Shown: positions 1 through 8,811, numbered from the stretch's first letter. The stretch is DNA of 17,231 nt from CADAWZ01 sp045114665 (GCA_045114665.1 JBGUKW010000309.1:1-17231), one strand, 5' to 3'. Notes: generated from the sequence alone by a model not told the origin. Made by a program: numbers and translations.

Positions 1-1
1 T

Positions 2-1039
2 GTAAGTGGCGGTGCTTTAAGAGCTGGTCTCGGTGCAACATTCTTCAATGATTCACTCGATGTTGACATTCAGTACAAATCAATAGATCCAAACTACGAT
101 CCAATGATTCTTCGCTACCCAGTAAATGTAAATTCTATGTGGAGACTTCCAAATTTCTCATACTTCCCAGGTATGTATCAACTCCATGACAGTGAAATCT
201 ATACAAATAACAGACAAGGTTGGGACTTCAAACTCACATATAGATTCAAAGATGATAGAGGTAAAATATGGGCTTCATATCAAACTTATAAACAGGTTGA
301 AACAAATTCACCAGATACTTTGAATCCAATAGGAATAAGTGAAATAACAGGAATGCCTTTATATTCTGGTTTCAAAGAGGCAGGATTTATTGATTCATTT
401 TTCACCCCTATTCGTGGATATGTAGCGGTTTGTGACTACACAGGAGCTCCTATAGGAATAAATTGTTGGGATGACAACAAAGGCAAAACAAGCAAATTTG
501 ATATCGGGATAAACTATAAATTTGAAAACAATCTCGGTATTGAACTCGATTACTACAAACAGAACTTCAAGAGAGATACAAATCTAAGAATGAATCAACT
601 CTATTGGGTTGATTACGGTATGGGAGTATATAATTGGTCAGAGTTCAATGGTGCTGCAGCTGCTGATTATATTGATCTCGATGTAACAGGATTCCATGTT
701 GGAATTTCATATCCATTCAACGAAAAATTCACTGGAAAGATCGGTTATGATTACACAGCAATAAAAGGACACTATGATCCAAATTTGAACCATTACAACT
801 ATGCAGTTCAAAGAAATTCTCATGACTACACAAACATAGATACCAAACAGAGTGTTCCATATATTGGATTTGACTATAAACTCAGTAAAAATACAGAATG
901 GAGCTGTAATTTCCAATATTTCAGCACATCAGATGATGCTTTGATGTGTGTGCCATATCCTTCAGTAAGAGATGTATGTGCATATAATATGGACTGGAGC
1001 GGAACACAATTCACAACAGAATTTAAAGTAAAATTCTAA
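2..1039 (+). CDS. C-terminal part of an outer-membrane beta-barrel (porin-like) protein, 5' truncated
   Basis: The frame is open from base 2 to the TAA at 1037-1039, so about 345 C-terminal residues are present and the true start lies to the left of the window. The protein is rich in alternating hydrophobic/polar stretches with many Tyr, Phe, Asn and Gly and no long hydrophobic helix. It ends in ...TTEFKVKF, a terminal-Phe strand typical of the C-terminal signal of outer-membrane barrels. Two cysteine pairs sit in predicted loops (C-x10-C near 430-470 and C-x9-C near 945-975), which is unusual for porins and may mean surface disulfides. Codon choice favours TTC, TAC and AAC more than the A2M-like gene or the 469-residue orphan downstream, which suggests high expression. 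The exact family is not recognised. A porin with an N-terminal S-layer-homology domain is possible, but that part is outside the window. Confidence 0.7.
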   Translation, partial: VSGGALRAGLGATFFNDSLDVDIQYKSIDPNYDPMILRYPVNVNSMWRLPNFSYFPGMYQLHDSEIYTNNRQGWDFKLTYRFKDDRGKIWASYQTYKQVETNSPDTLNPIGISEITGMPLYSGFKEAGFIDSFFTPIRGYVAVCDYTGAPIGINCWDDNKGKTSKFDIGINYKFENNLGIELDYYKQNFKRDTNLRMNQLYWVDYGMGVYNWSEFNGAAAADYIDLDVTGFHVGISYPFNEKFTGKIGYDYTAIKGHYDPNLNHYNYAVQRNSHDYTNIDTKQSVPYIGFDYKLSKNTEWSCNFQYFSTSDDALMCVPYPSVRDVCAYNMDWSGTQFTTEFKVKF

Positions 1040-1044
1040 AAGGA

Positions 1045-1088
1045 CAACAAAAAAACTGGGTGGAAATTTCCACCCAGTTTTTTTGTTG
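1045..1088. terminator. Bidirectional intrinsic terminator between convergent genes
   Basis: This is a perfect 44-nt palindrome with no central spacer. The GC-rich core CTGGGTGGAAA / TTTCCACCCAG is flanked by seven A on the left and seven T on the right, then CAA/TTG. The A and T tracts act as the U tract for the minus- and plus-strand transcripts respectively. It lies 5 nt after the barrel gene stop and 8 nt before the end of rpsA, so it can end both. Confidence 0.93.
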
Positions 1089-1096
1089 GTTAGTTA

Positions 1097-2314
1097 TTAT
1101 ATATTACCTTCTTCTTTGCTCTTTAAATAGCTTCCTATTGTTGCAGATGATTTGTCAGAAGTATATTCTGTGAAATCTTCTTTCTTTCTTGGAGTGCGAG
1201 CTGGTTTCTCAGGTGCTGGAAGAGTGGCTTTTATAGAAAGTGTCATTCTTCTATCTTTGCTCTTTACTTCAAGAACCTTTACATTTACTTCTTGACCAAC
1301 TTTGAGAACATCTTCTGGAACTCCGATTCTTTCATTTGCAATTTCATGAATTGGAACAAGTCCTTCAATTCCATCCATCAATTCAACAAAAGCATATTTC
1401 TTTGCAAGTTTTGTAACTTTTCCAGAAACTACAGAACCGACAGGGAATTTTTCATCAACAACAAGCCATGGATCTGGCTTTGCTTGACGGAGACTTAGAG
1501 CTATTTTGTCTTTTTCTAAATCAACTTTTAGAACAAGTACATCAACTTTATCACCTGCAGAAACAATGTCTGAAGGATGATTTATTCTCTTCCAAGACAT
1601 CTCAGAAATATGAATAAGTCCATCAATTCCGCCGAGATTTACGAAAGCACCAAAGTTTGTAAGTCTTGCAACTGTACCTTGAATGATTTCACCCTCTTTT
1701 ATTCTTGACATTATCTCTTCTTTAGCTTTTTTCTTGTCCTCAATGATAATATCTTTTCTTGATAGAACAACTCTCTTCTTTTGAGGATCGAGTTCTATTA
1801 TTTTCAATTTCAATTCATCACCGATGAATTCTGTAAGGTCTTTTACTGGTCTAACATCGAGTTGTGATGCAGGTACAAAACCTCTTGTTCCTATATCAAC
1901 AATAACTCCACCTTTTACAGCTTCAGTACATGTTGCTGTTATAGGTTCTTTCTTCTCGTAAGCTTCAAGGATTCTCTTCCAAGCAAATTCTTTGTCAGCT
2001 CTCTTTTTGGAAAGAATAAATTCGCCTTCTACTCCACCTTTACGCTGAAGAACTACTACATTGATTTCATCGCCGACTTTTAAATCAGATGCGGAAGGAT
2101 CGAAATCAGTAATTTCGGCTGCAGGAACAAAACCATCTGTCTTACCTCCGAGATCTACTGTAATTCCCTCATTGTCGATTTTTTCAATTTTACCCTTGAC
2201 ATATTCGCCTACTCTTATTTGCTTAAAAGAGTTCTCGTAGGATTCCATATCAGCCATGGATGCAACTTCATTTTGGACATTTTCAACGTCCTTACCGATC
2301 TGTTCGTTGTTCAT
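1097..2314 (-). CDS. rpsA: 30S ribosomal protein S1 (four S1 domains)
   Basis: RNA-binding protein of the S1 family, which in the ribosome helps bring mRNA to the 30S subunit. With the start chosen here it has 405 residues and four S1/OB-fold repeats at about 35-105, 119-190, 207-277 and 293-363. Each has the signature G-x-V-x-G-x-V followed by G-x-x-GFVP or GLIHISE. The third repeat (GLIHISEMSW) is the most canonical. The reading frame extends to a GTG at 2335, but an AAGGAG Shine-Dalgarno lies between that codon and the ATG at 2314 at good spacing, so ATG 2314 is preferred. Four repeats match the short S1 of Gram-positive and deep-branching bacteria rather than the six-repeat E. coli protein. 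It follows polA on the same strand after about 108 nt of AT-rich sequence and probably has its own promoter as well. Confidence 0.92.
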   Translation of the reverse strand: MNNEQIGKDVENVQNEVASMADMESYENSFKQIRVGEYVKGKIEKIDNEGITVDLGGKTDGFVPAAEITDFDPSASDLKVGDEINVVVLQRKGGVEGEFILSKKRADKEFAWKRILEAYEKKEPITATCTEAVKGGVIVDIGTRGFVPASQLDVRPVKDLTEFIGDELKLKIIELDPQKKRVVLSRKDIIIEDKKKAKEEIMSRIKEGEIIQGTVARLTNFGAFVNLGGIDGLIHISEMSWKRINHPSDIVSAGDKVDVLVLKVDLEKDKIALSLRQAKPDPWLVVDEKFPVGSVVSGKVTKLAKKYAFVELMDGIEGLVPIHEIANERIGVPEDVLKVGQEVNVKVLEVKSKDRRMTLSIKATLPAPEKPARTPRKKEDFTEYTSDKSSATIGSYLKSKEEGNI

Positions 2315-2399
2315 TATAAACAAAGCTCCTTTCACAGTAGAAAATACTATTTATAAAATAATATTTTCAAAGCAATACAAAAAAAATAAAAATAATAAA

Positions 2400-2417
2400 A
2401 AATGTTAAAAAACATTT
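2400..2417 (-). terminator. Weak AT-rich hairpin after polA
   Basis: On the minus strand a 7-bp stem AAATGTT / AACATTT with a 4-nt loop is followed by a T-rich run. It sits just after the polA stop codon. Only one G-C pair supports the stem, so it may be a weak or attenuating terminator, or chance in AT-rich DNA. Confidence 0.3.
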
Positions 2418-2422
2418 CTTAT

Positions 2423-4963
2423 CTATTCCATTTCAGAAAGGTTTTTACCTCTTTTAATATTGACAGTAAGAGGTATTTTTAAAATAATATTTTTTTCCAT
2501 AATCTCTCTAACCATTGATTCAAGCTCTTCTGCCTCTGTTAAAGGGACTTCAAAAACCAATTCATCGTGAATTTGAAGCAACATTTTTGACTTTAAGTCC
2601 CTATTTTTTATATTTTCTGATATTTTAATCATGGCAGATTTCATTATATCTGCAGCAGAGCCTTGAATAATTGTATTGACAGCTATTCTTCCTGCTGAGG
2701 CCCTCATGACTTCTGAGCGACTGTTTATATTTTCAATATAACGTCTTCTACCTAAAAGAGTTGTTACAAAACCGTCTTTCTCAGTCTGCTTGATAGTTTC
2801 TTTTATAAAATTATCTATCTGTGGAAATCTATGGAAATACATATCTATATAATTTTTGGCTTCAGACATTGGAATATTTAGTGAACGAGATAAACCATGT
2901 GCAGAAATTCCATATATTATGCCAAAATTTACAGCTTTTGCCTTCTTTCTCATCAATTCTGTAACCTCGGACAATTCAACATTAAAAATCTCTGAAGCAG
3001 TCATGGCATGTATATCAAAATCTTTACTGAATGCCTCACACATTTTTTTATCATCTGCATAATGGGCAATTACTCTCAATTCAATTTGTGAATAATCTGC
3101 ACTTAAAAAAATAGATTCACTATTTCGTACAACAAAAGATTTTCTTATTTCTCTTCCTAAATCCGATTTTACAGGTATATTTTGAAGATTGGGATCACTT
3201 GAAGCAAGTCTTCCTGTCTCTGTCTTCATTGAATCAAAATGAGTTCTTATCATTCCGTCTCTCTCTATCATAGAAGGCAATTTTTTTGTATAAGAAGACT
3301 GCAATTTTTTTGATTCCCTATATTCTATTATGAGTGGAATTATTGGATAAGATCTCAATTCATTCAAAGTCAAAACATCTGTTGCATTTTTCTTTAGATT
3401 GGGCAACATCAATTTTTCATACAATATATAAGAAAGCTGTTTTGGAGAATTTATATTAAATTTTTCTCCAGAAATATTATATATTTCGTCTTCAAGTGAA
3501 TTTAACTTATCTGTCAAAACTATATCAGCTTCTTCTAAAATCTTTCTATCACATTTAATGCCTGTATTTTCCATATCTGCCAAAACTTTTAAAAGTGGCT
3601 CTTCAATATCAAAAAAAACTTCTTTTGAAGAAATTGCAGTAAGTCTTTTTTCTGCAATATATCTCATTTTTCGAAGCATTAAAAATCTAAATTCTTTTAC
3701 CTGATTTTCATCAAGTATATCTTCATAACCTGTCAAAAAGTAAAATGACTTCATGAAATCATGAAAATTATCTGAAGGATTCAAAACATAACTTGCCAAT
3801 GCTACATCAAAAAAATCGAAATCAAAGACTATCTCACTTTTATAAAACTCTTTGATGAGATTTTTAATATCAAATGAACAGATTTTTTTGTCTGCTATAT
3901 TTTCCTTAAAATCCTTAATTTCACAAATTTTGCCATCCTCAAATAATATTTTGCCATCTTCAAAAAAGAGATATACAAAATCATCTTCTGGCAAATCAGA
4001 TTTCAAAAAATGTTCAAATTTTGGATCAATTTTAAATTCATCTTTAGAAGCAATATTGAAATTGAGTGTTATTTCTTCACTTTCTTTGAACAATTTTTTT
4101 ATTATTGATTTAAGCTCAAAATGTTTCAAAAAATCGAGCAACTTTGAATCTTCAAATTCAGAAAAAGCCATGGATTCGCTATCAAATTTGACAGGAAGAT
4201 CAAAATTTATTTTAGCCAATGTTTTACTCAACTTAATAGAATCTTCAGATTCCTTTATTGATTTTCCAACACGCCCTTTTATGTTGTCAACATTTGCCAA
4301 TATATCTTCTGCTGTGCCATATTCAGAAATCAATTTTACGGCTGTCTTATCTCCAACCCCTTTTGCTCCAGGTATGCCATCGGATTTATCCCCTGCAAGT
4401 GCTTTAAAATCAACAATAAATTTTGGAGAAAAGCCATATTTTTCTTGTACATAGCCTACATCATGAACAATTAAAGTTTTTCCTGTATTATTTGGACATA
4501 AAAGATTTATATTTTTGGAAATGACTTGTATCAAATCTCTGTCTGAGCTTATTATATTTACATCAATTCCTTTAGAAGAAGCATCTTTTGCAATAGTTCC
4601 AATACAGTCATCAGCTTCATATCCCTCAACAGACATAACAGGAATTTTCAATATATCGAGCAGTTCATATATATATTGAAATTGTTTTTCGAGGTCTTCA
4701 GGCATTTTTTGTCTATTTGCCTTATATTCTGGGAAAAGTTCTAATCTCTTAGTCGGTCTTGATAGATCAAAAGCAAATGCTAAATATTCTGGCTTTAATT
4801 CTTCAATAAATTTCAATAACATATTTAAAAAACCAGTCAAAGCTCCTGTTTTCAATCCATTTGAAGATGATAAATTAGGCATTGCATAAAAAGCTCTATA
4901 TGTAAGAGAATGACCATCAATCAAAAGAAGTGAATTATTTCCAATATTCTCAGCAAGTTTCAT
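2423..4963 (-). CDS. polA: DNA polymerase I, with degenerate 3'-5' exonuclease domain
   Basis: Family A DNA polymerase for Okazaki-fragment processing and excision repair. It has 846 residues. The N-terminal 5'-3' (FEN-like) nuclease covers about 1-290 and includes LAGDKSDGIPG and the helix-hairpin-helix GVGDKTAVKL near 185-210. The polymerase domain covers about 470-846: motif A SADYSQIELR (~617), motif B RKKAKAVNFGIIYG (~671) and motif C LQIHDELVFEV (~796). The region between, about 300-460, aligns in outline with the proofreading exonuclease, but the first catalytic motif (D-x-E) is absent. Only shadows of the others remain (SFDIKNL, DVALASYVLNP), so proofreading is probably lost, as in Bacillus-type Pol I. 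The ATG at 4963 has only a weak Shine-Dalgarno. It is divergent from the TPR/HD-GYP gene and upstream of rpsA. Confidence 0.96.
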   Translation of the reverse strand: MKLAENIGNNSLLLIDGHSLTYRAFYAMPNLSSSNGLKTGALTGFLNMLLKFIEELKPEYLAFAFDLSRPTKRLELFPEYKANRQKMPEDLEKQFQYIYELLDILKIPVMSVEGYEADDCIGTIAKDASSKGIDVNIISSDRDLIQVISKNINLLCPNNTGKTLIVHDVGYVQEKYGFSPKFIVDFKALAGDKSDGIPGAKGVGDKTAVKLISEYGTAEDILANVDNIKGRVGKSIKESEDSIKLSKTLAKINFDLPVKFDSESMAFSEFEDSKLLDFLKHFELKSIIKKLFKESEEITLNFNIASKDEFKIDPKFEHFLKSDLPEDDFVYLFFEDGKILFEDGKICEIKDFKENIADKKICSFDIKNLIKEFYKSEIVFDFDFFDVALASYVLNPSDNFHDFMKSFYFLTGYEDILDENQVKEFRFLMLRKMRYIAEKRLTAISSKEVFFDIEEPLLKVLADMENTGIKCDRKILEEADIVLTDKLNSLEDEIYNISGEKFNINSPKQLSYILYEKLMLPNLKKNATDVLTLNELRSYPIIPLIIEYRESKKLQSSYTKKLPSMIERDGMIRTHFDSMKTETGRLASSDPNLQNIPVKSDLGREIRKSFVVRNSESIFLSADYSQIELRVIAHYADDKKMCEAFSKDFDIHAMTASEIFNVELSEVTELMRKKAKAVNFGIIYGISAHGLSRSLNIPMSEAKNYIDMYFHRFPQIDNFIKETIKQTEKDGFVTTLLGRRRYIENINSRSEVMRASAGRIAVNTIIQGSAADIMKSAMIKISENIKNRDLKSKMLLQIHDELVFEVPLTEAEELESMVREIMEKNIILKIPLTVNIKRGKNLSEME

Positions 4964-5133
4964 AGTTTAAATTTCTCATTTCATTTTATAGCTTTTTTTT
5001 ATTTCTTTTTTTTTCTTTATTTGCCTTTTTAGTTTTTAAAAATAGAAGGAAAAAAAAAGCAGAAAAAATAAATTTATAATAAAAGAAATAACATAAATAT
5101 AAAGTCCGCAAAAGCAAACGGAGAGTTTTTATT
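4964..5133. promoter_or_regulatory. Divergent promoter region between polA and the TPR/HD-GYP gene
   Basis: A 170-nt, very AT-rich spacer with homopolymer A and T runs. On the plus strand a perfect -10 TATAAT lies at 5075-5080, with no good -35. An alternative is TTGCCT at 5021 followed by a weaker TAGAAG. On the minus strand a TATAAA box near 4986-4991 could serve polA. A short inverted repeat TCCG/CGGA (5105-5108 and 5119-5122) overlaps the GGAG Shine-Dalgarno (5120-5123) of the plus-strand gene. Confidence 0.45.
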
Positions 5134-7332
5134 ATGGATAACATAAACAATTTAATAATTAATCAAGAACGCCTTGTAGCAGAAGATCCAAATAATGCGG
5201 AAAAACTAAGTCAATTAGCCAATCTATATATAAAAGACGGCAGTTTCAAAAAAGCAATAAAGATTTTAGAAAAATGCTCAAAAATGCCAAACGGCAATAA
5301 TGCCAAATATTTAATGGGTATAATATACCTATTAGAAGGTGGATTGGGATATGCTTTTAAGTCCCTCCAAACAGTAACTGATGAAGATGGAGATTTTTGT
5401 TTTCAAAAAATTGACAAATCAAATCTTCCACCAAGTGATTTAATCAATAAATCACTTGAAAATTTTGAAAATTCTGCAAAAGAATTACCTGAAAAATATA
5501 TGGCCATTGGGTTCATATTCCATGCATTAGGTAATTATGATGAGGCTTTGAGAAATTACTCTAAATGTATAGAACTAGATCCAGAATGTGAGCTCATAAA
5601 TTACTTTATAGGTGTAACATATTTTGAATTGGAAAATTATCCTGAAGCAGGAGTTTATTTTCAAAAAGAACTAAAACAAAGACCTAAATCACATAACACA
5701 ACATATCTTTTAGGTATAACATATTTAAAATTGGGAAATAGTCAACAAGCTTCAGCCTGTTTTAATAGGGCAATAAAATTAAAACCAGATTATGTCAAAG
5801 CATATATAGGAATGTCATCTGCATACAGACTTTCAGGTAATTATAAACAAGCTGAAAAATGGACAATGCAACCAATAAAAGCTAAAAAAGACACAGCAGA
5901 TGTCTATTTTGAATTGGGAGAAATCTATTTAGGTACCCAAAATTACGATCTAGCAGAAGAAAACTACAGAAAAGCAATAGCCAAAGACCCTATGCTTTCA
6001 GATGGTTATATAAATTTATCCAAAGTTCTAATAGCAAAAGAAAAAAATGAAGAAGCATTTAAACTTCTTACAAGAGCAGAAAAATATCACCCCCAAAATA
6101 TAAAATTGATGATTCAAAAGGCAATAGCTGTATCAAATCAAAAAAAATACAAAGAAGCACTAAAAATCATCGAAGAAATTGAAAAAATAGATCAAAAAGA
6201 CCAAGAACTTGCATATATAAAGGGTAAATGCCTACTATACCTTGAAAATGCTCAAAATGCAATAAATGTAATAAAAAAAGCTATTGAAGCTAATCCCAAT
6301 GATCTTGAACTCAGAAAACTCTATGGAATTGCCATGTTAAAATTGGATAAATTCAGTCCTGCAGAAAATGAGTTTAAAAATATCATAAAAATAAAAGCAG
6401 ATGATCCATATGCAAATTATTATTTGGGAACAACATATTTTTCACTTGGAGATACTCAAAAAGCCATAGAGTTTTACAAAAAATCAGCAGATTTAATAAA
6501 AAATAATGGTCTTGATGGATTTGTAAGAGCTTATGAACACATACAATCAAAAGAATTGGATAAAATACCTCTCGAGTTGAAAAATGTTGGAATAAAACCA
6601 ATAGATAACGAAAAAGAACTGTCTGCATTTTCAAGTATTCAACTTTTGACTTCAGCTTTTTATGATTTATCAAAAAAAGAACAAGAAAAATCAAAAGGGA
6701 AAGAAGTAGTAGAAGAAACAACTCTTACAGTAGATGTAAACGATTCAATGACAAACTTTATCATAAATGCTTGTGATGGAAGAGATGGATTTTCATATAA
6801 TCATTCAAGAAGAGTTTCTAAAATAGCTCTTAGATTGGCAAAACATATAAATAAAGCAAGTAAAGATTTGATTTCAGATGACGATTTGAAAACAATAGAA
6901 TTAGGTGGACTTTTACATGATATTGGTATGATGTATGTGCCAAGGGATATAATAGCCAAAAAGAAGCCGTTGACAAATGAAGAATTTTCAAGAATAACAA
7001 AACATACTGAATATGGTGAAATAATTATAAAAAAGAATGGTTTTCAAAGAAATATAATTCCAATAGTAAGAAATCACCATGAAAAAATAAACGGAAATGG
7101 TTATCCAGATAAGATGTCACAAAATCAAATTCCTCTTTCTGTAATGATTGTTAGTATAGCAGACTCATTTGAAGCAATGATTTCAGCAAGACCTTATAGA
7201 GAAGGGTATTCAATAGAAAAAGCCGTTGCAACAATAAATAAAAGAGCTGGAATTGACTTTGCTCCTGGAATTGTAAATGCTTTCATGGACATAATACCAG
7301 AGGTGTCAAGGATAATAGCTGAGATTCATTAA
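5134..7332 (+). CDS. Soluble TPR-repeat protein with C-terminal HD-GYP domain (c-di-GMP phosphodiesterase type)
   Basis: A 732-residue protein. About the first 480 residues are tetratricopeptide repeats, roughly ten, with clear units such as EKYMAIGFIFHALGNYDEAL and ADVYFELGEIYLGTQNYDLA. TPRs bind protein partners. After a Lys/Glu-rich linker (about 505-535), residues ~545-732 form an HD-GYP domain: YNHSRRV, LLHDIGMM (~593), HHEKINGNGYP (~648) and IADSFEAMISARPYREG. The HD, HHE and GYP residues expected for metal binding and c-di-GMP hydrolysis are present. There is no signal peptide, membrane segment or receiver domain, so the input probably comes through the TPR part in the cytoplasm. ATG 5134 has GGAG about 10 nt upstream. 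ftsY follows after 79 nt without a clear terminator, so co-transcription is likely. Hydrolytic activity is inferred from motifs only. Confidence 0.9.
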   Translation: MDNINNLIINQERLVAEDPNNAEKLSQLANLYIKDGSFKKAIKILEKCSKMPNGNNAKYLMGIIYLLEGGLGYAFKSLQTVTDEDGDFCFQKIDKSNLPPSDLINKSLENFENSAKELPEKYMAIGFIFHALGNYDEALRNYSKCIELDPECELINYFIGVTYFELENYPEAGVYFQKELKQRPKSHNTTYLLGITYLKLGNSQQASACFNRAIKLKPDYVKAYIGMSSAYRLSGNYKQAEKWTMQPIKAKKDTADVYFELGEIYLGTQNYDLAEENYRKAIAKDPMLSDGYINLSKVLIAKEKNEEAFKLLTRAEKYHPQNIKLMIQKAIAVSNQKKYKEALKIIEEIEKIDQKDQELAYIKGKCLLYLENAQNAINVIKKAIEANPNDLELRKLYGIAMLKLDKFSPAENEFKNIIKIKADDPYANYYLGTTYFSLGDTQKAIEFYKKSADLIKNNGLDGFVRAYEHIQSKELDKIPLELKNVGIKPIDNEKELSAFSSIQLLTSAFYDLSKKEQEKSKGKEVVEETTLTVDVNDSMTNFIINACDGRDGFSYNHSRRVSKIALRLAKHINKASKDLISDDDLKTIELGGLLHDIGMMYVPRDIIAKKKPLTNEEFSRITKHTEYGEIIIKKNGFQRNIIPIVRNHHEKINGNGYPDKMSQNQIPLSVMIVSIADSFEAMISARPYREGYSIEKAVATINKRAGIDFAPGIVNAFMDIIPEVSRIIAEIH

Positions 7333-7411
7333 ATTAACGCCTTGTGCTAGTAAAAAACTATATATGTATCAAAATTGACAAAGACAAAAGACACAAACGG
7401 AAGGACAAGGA

Positions 7412-8338
7412 ATGGATAAAATAAGTAATTTTGCGGACAAGTTGAAAAAAGGACTTGAAAAAACGAGAAAAAATTTTGTCGAGGGCATGACCCATATTTT
7501 TACATTTTGGAAAAAAGTTGACAAAGAATTTTGGGAAGAATTAGAAGACTTAATGCTTACATCTGACATAAGTGTTGCAACTGTTGACAAATTGATAGGC
7601 AATTTAAAAGAAATAGCCCAAAAAGAGCATATATTTGACACAGAGCCACTAATGGAAAGATTCAAACAAGAAATTGGGAAAATTTTAGGCACTGGTGGAG
7701 GTAGAATATTTAGACCTGCATCTGGTCCTTCTGTCATTCTTGTAGTTGGTGTAAATGGCACAGGAAAAACGACAAGCATAGCAAAATTGGCCAATTACCT
7801 AAAAAAAGACGGTTCAAAAGTTATGCTTGCAGCTGCAGATACATTTAGAGCAGCAGCAATAGACCAATTACAAATTTGGGCTGACAGATTGAGCATTGAC
7901 ATAATAAAGACAAAAGAAGGTGGAGACCCATCTGCTGTCTGTTATGATGCTGTATCTGCGGCAAAAGCAAGAAAATGTGATTATCTGATAATAGACACAG
8001 CAGGAAGACTTCAGGCAAAATCAAATTTAATGGAAGAATTAAAAAAGATGAAAAGGGTCATATCCAAAGAATGCCCTGGAGCTCCTCATGAAACACTCAT
8101 AGTTTTAGATGCAGGAACAGGCAAAAATGCTCTTGTACAGGCAAAAACATTTTCAGAAGCATCTCAAATTACAGGAATTGTACTTACAAAATTGGACGGA
8201 ACTGCAAAAGGTGGTATTGTAATTTCAATAGCTGATGAAATGAATATTCCTGTAAAATTTATTGGTTTTGGTGAACAACTGGAAAATTGGGGAGAATTTA
8301 ATGGAAAAGAATTTCTCGACGCTTTATTTCTATCTTGA
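7412..8338 (+). CDS. ftsY: Signal recognition particle receptor FtsY
   Basis: SRP-type GTPase that docks SRP-ribosome complexes at the membrane for co-translational insertion. It has 308 residues, the short form without the long acidic N-terminal A domain of E. coli. The amphipathic start (MDKISNFADKLKKGLEKTRK) resembles the membrane-targeting helix of short FtsYs. The N domain covers about 25-90 (FWEELEDLMLTSDISVATVD). The G domain carries G1 GVNGTGKTT (~112), DTFRAAAIDQL (~143), DTAGRLQ (~195), TKLDGTAKGG (~259) and the closing GFGEQLENW. FtsY rather than Ffh is indicated by the lack of a Met-rich M domain. GGAAGG lies ahead of the ATG. The gene lies downstream of the TPR/HD-GYP gene on the same strand. 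The following gene has its own promoter. Confidence 0.96.
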   Translation: MDKISNFADKLKKGLEKTRKNFVEGMTHIFTFWKKVDKEFWEELEDLMLTSDISVATVDKLIGNLKEIAQKEHIFDTEPLMERFKQEIGKILGTGGGRIFRPASGPSVILVVGVNGTGKTTSIAKLANYLKKDGSKVMLAAADTFRAAAIDQLQIWADRLSIDIIKTKEGGDPSAVCYDAVSAAKARKCDYLIIDTAGRLQAKSNLMEELKKMKRVISKECPGAPHETLIVLDAGTGKNALVQAKTFSEASQITGIVLTKLDGTAKGGIVISIADEMNIPVKFIGFGEQLENWGEFNGKEFLDALFLS

Positions 8339-8382
8339 TCACACAATTTTAACAAAATAGTAACATATTAATACAAAATCCG

Positions 8383-8391
8383 TGTTATAAT
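8383..8391 (+). promoter_or_regulatory. Extended -10 promoter for the 118-aa gene
   Basis: TGTTATAAT is a perfect extended -10 element (TGnTATAAT) 44 nt before the start codon. No good -35 was found at 17 nt spacing, which is usual for extended -10 promoters. Confidence 0.6.
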
Positions 8392-8434
8392 ATAGACAAT
8401 AATATCACCTTGAAAAAAAAGGAGTGTTTTTTCA

Positions 8435-8791
8435 ATGGAGAGAGATAGAAGCAGAATTGATCAAATAAGAATGCAACGCGGTAGGGATATGGTTCAAGTA
8501 GGAGTCAACCCAGCCGAAGCTGCAATAGCGGCTCCAATAGCAGCTCCAAATCTTGCCGAAGCAGGCAAAGAATTAGGAGTTGACTTTAAAAGCCCTTGGT
8601 TAAAAGATAGAGTAAGCCTCAGTCTTGAAGCTCAACTTTCTATGATGGAGATGAGAGGAAGTTATAGAATAAATCTTGCTGATTTAGGATATACAAACCG
8701 CATGTCCATTATGGCAATACGCCCAGGTATCTATATCAAAGTTGAACCAACAGGTTGTTATCGTCTTGCATACAACAATCGTACAAACTAA
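8435..8791 (+). CDS. Small protein of unknown function (118 aa)
   Basis: I do not recognise this protein. The N-terminus is charged (MERDRSRIDQIRMQRGRD), followed by an Ala/Pro-rich segment (about 27-40, AAIAAPIAAPNLAEAGK). The C-terminal half, about 48-118, looks like a compact mixed fold (SPWLKDRVSLSLEAQLS, YRINLADLGY, RPGIYIKVEPTGCYRLAY). There is no signal peptide or membrane helix and only one cysteine. Support for a real gene is strong: an extended -10 promoter, an AAGGAG ribosome binding site 11 nt before the ATG, base composition less AT-rich than its neighbours, and a strong terminator just downstream. It is therefore probably an independently and well expressed single gene. Confidence 0.8.
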   Translation: MERDRSRIDQIRMQRGRDMVQVGVNPAEAAIAAPIAAPNLAEAGKELGVDFKSPWLKDRVSLSLEAQLSMMEMRGSYRINLADLGYTNRMSIMAIRPGIYIKVEPTGCYRLAYNNRTN

Positions 8792-8811
8792 GCAATTTAA
8801 CTTTGAAAATT

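Noticed and set aside
3852..4454. A 200-codon plus-strand open frame opposite polA
   Set aside because: It is antisense to well-conserved polA coding sequence, has no ribosome site and shows Ser/Leu/Phe-rich composition typical of an antisense shadow.
5101..5133. GTCCGCAAAAGCAAACGG looked like part of a c-di-GMP (GEMM) riboswitch, tempting because the next gene is an HD-GYP protein
   Set aside because: The segment is too short and the conserved GEMM helices and the rest of the aptamer are absent upstream, which is AT homopolymer sequence.
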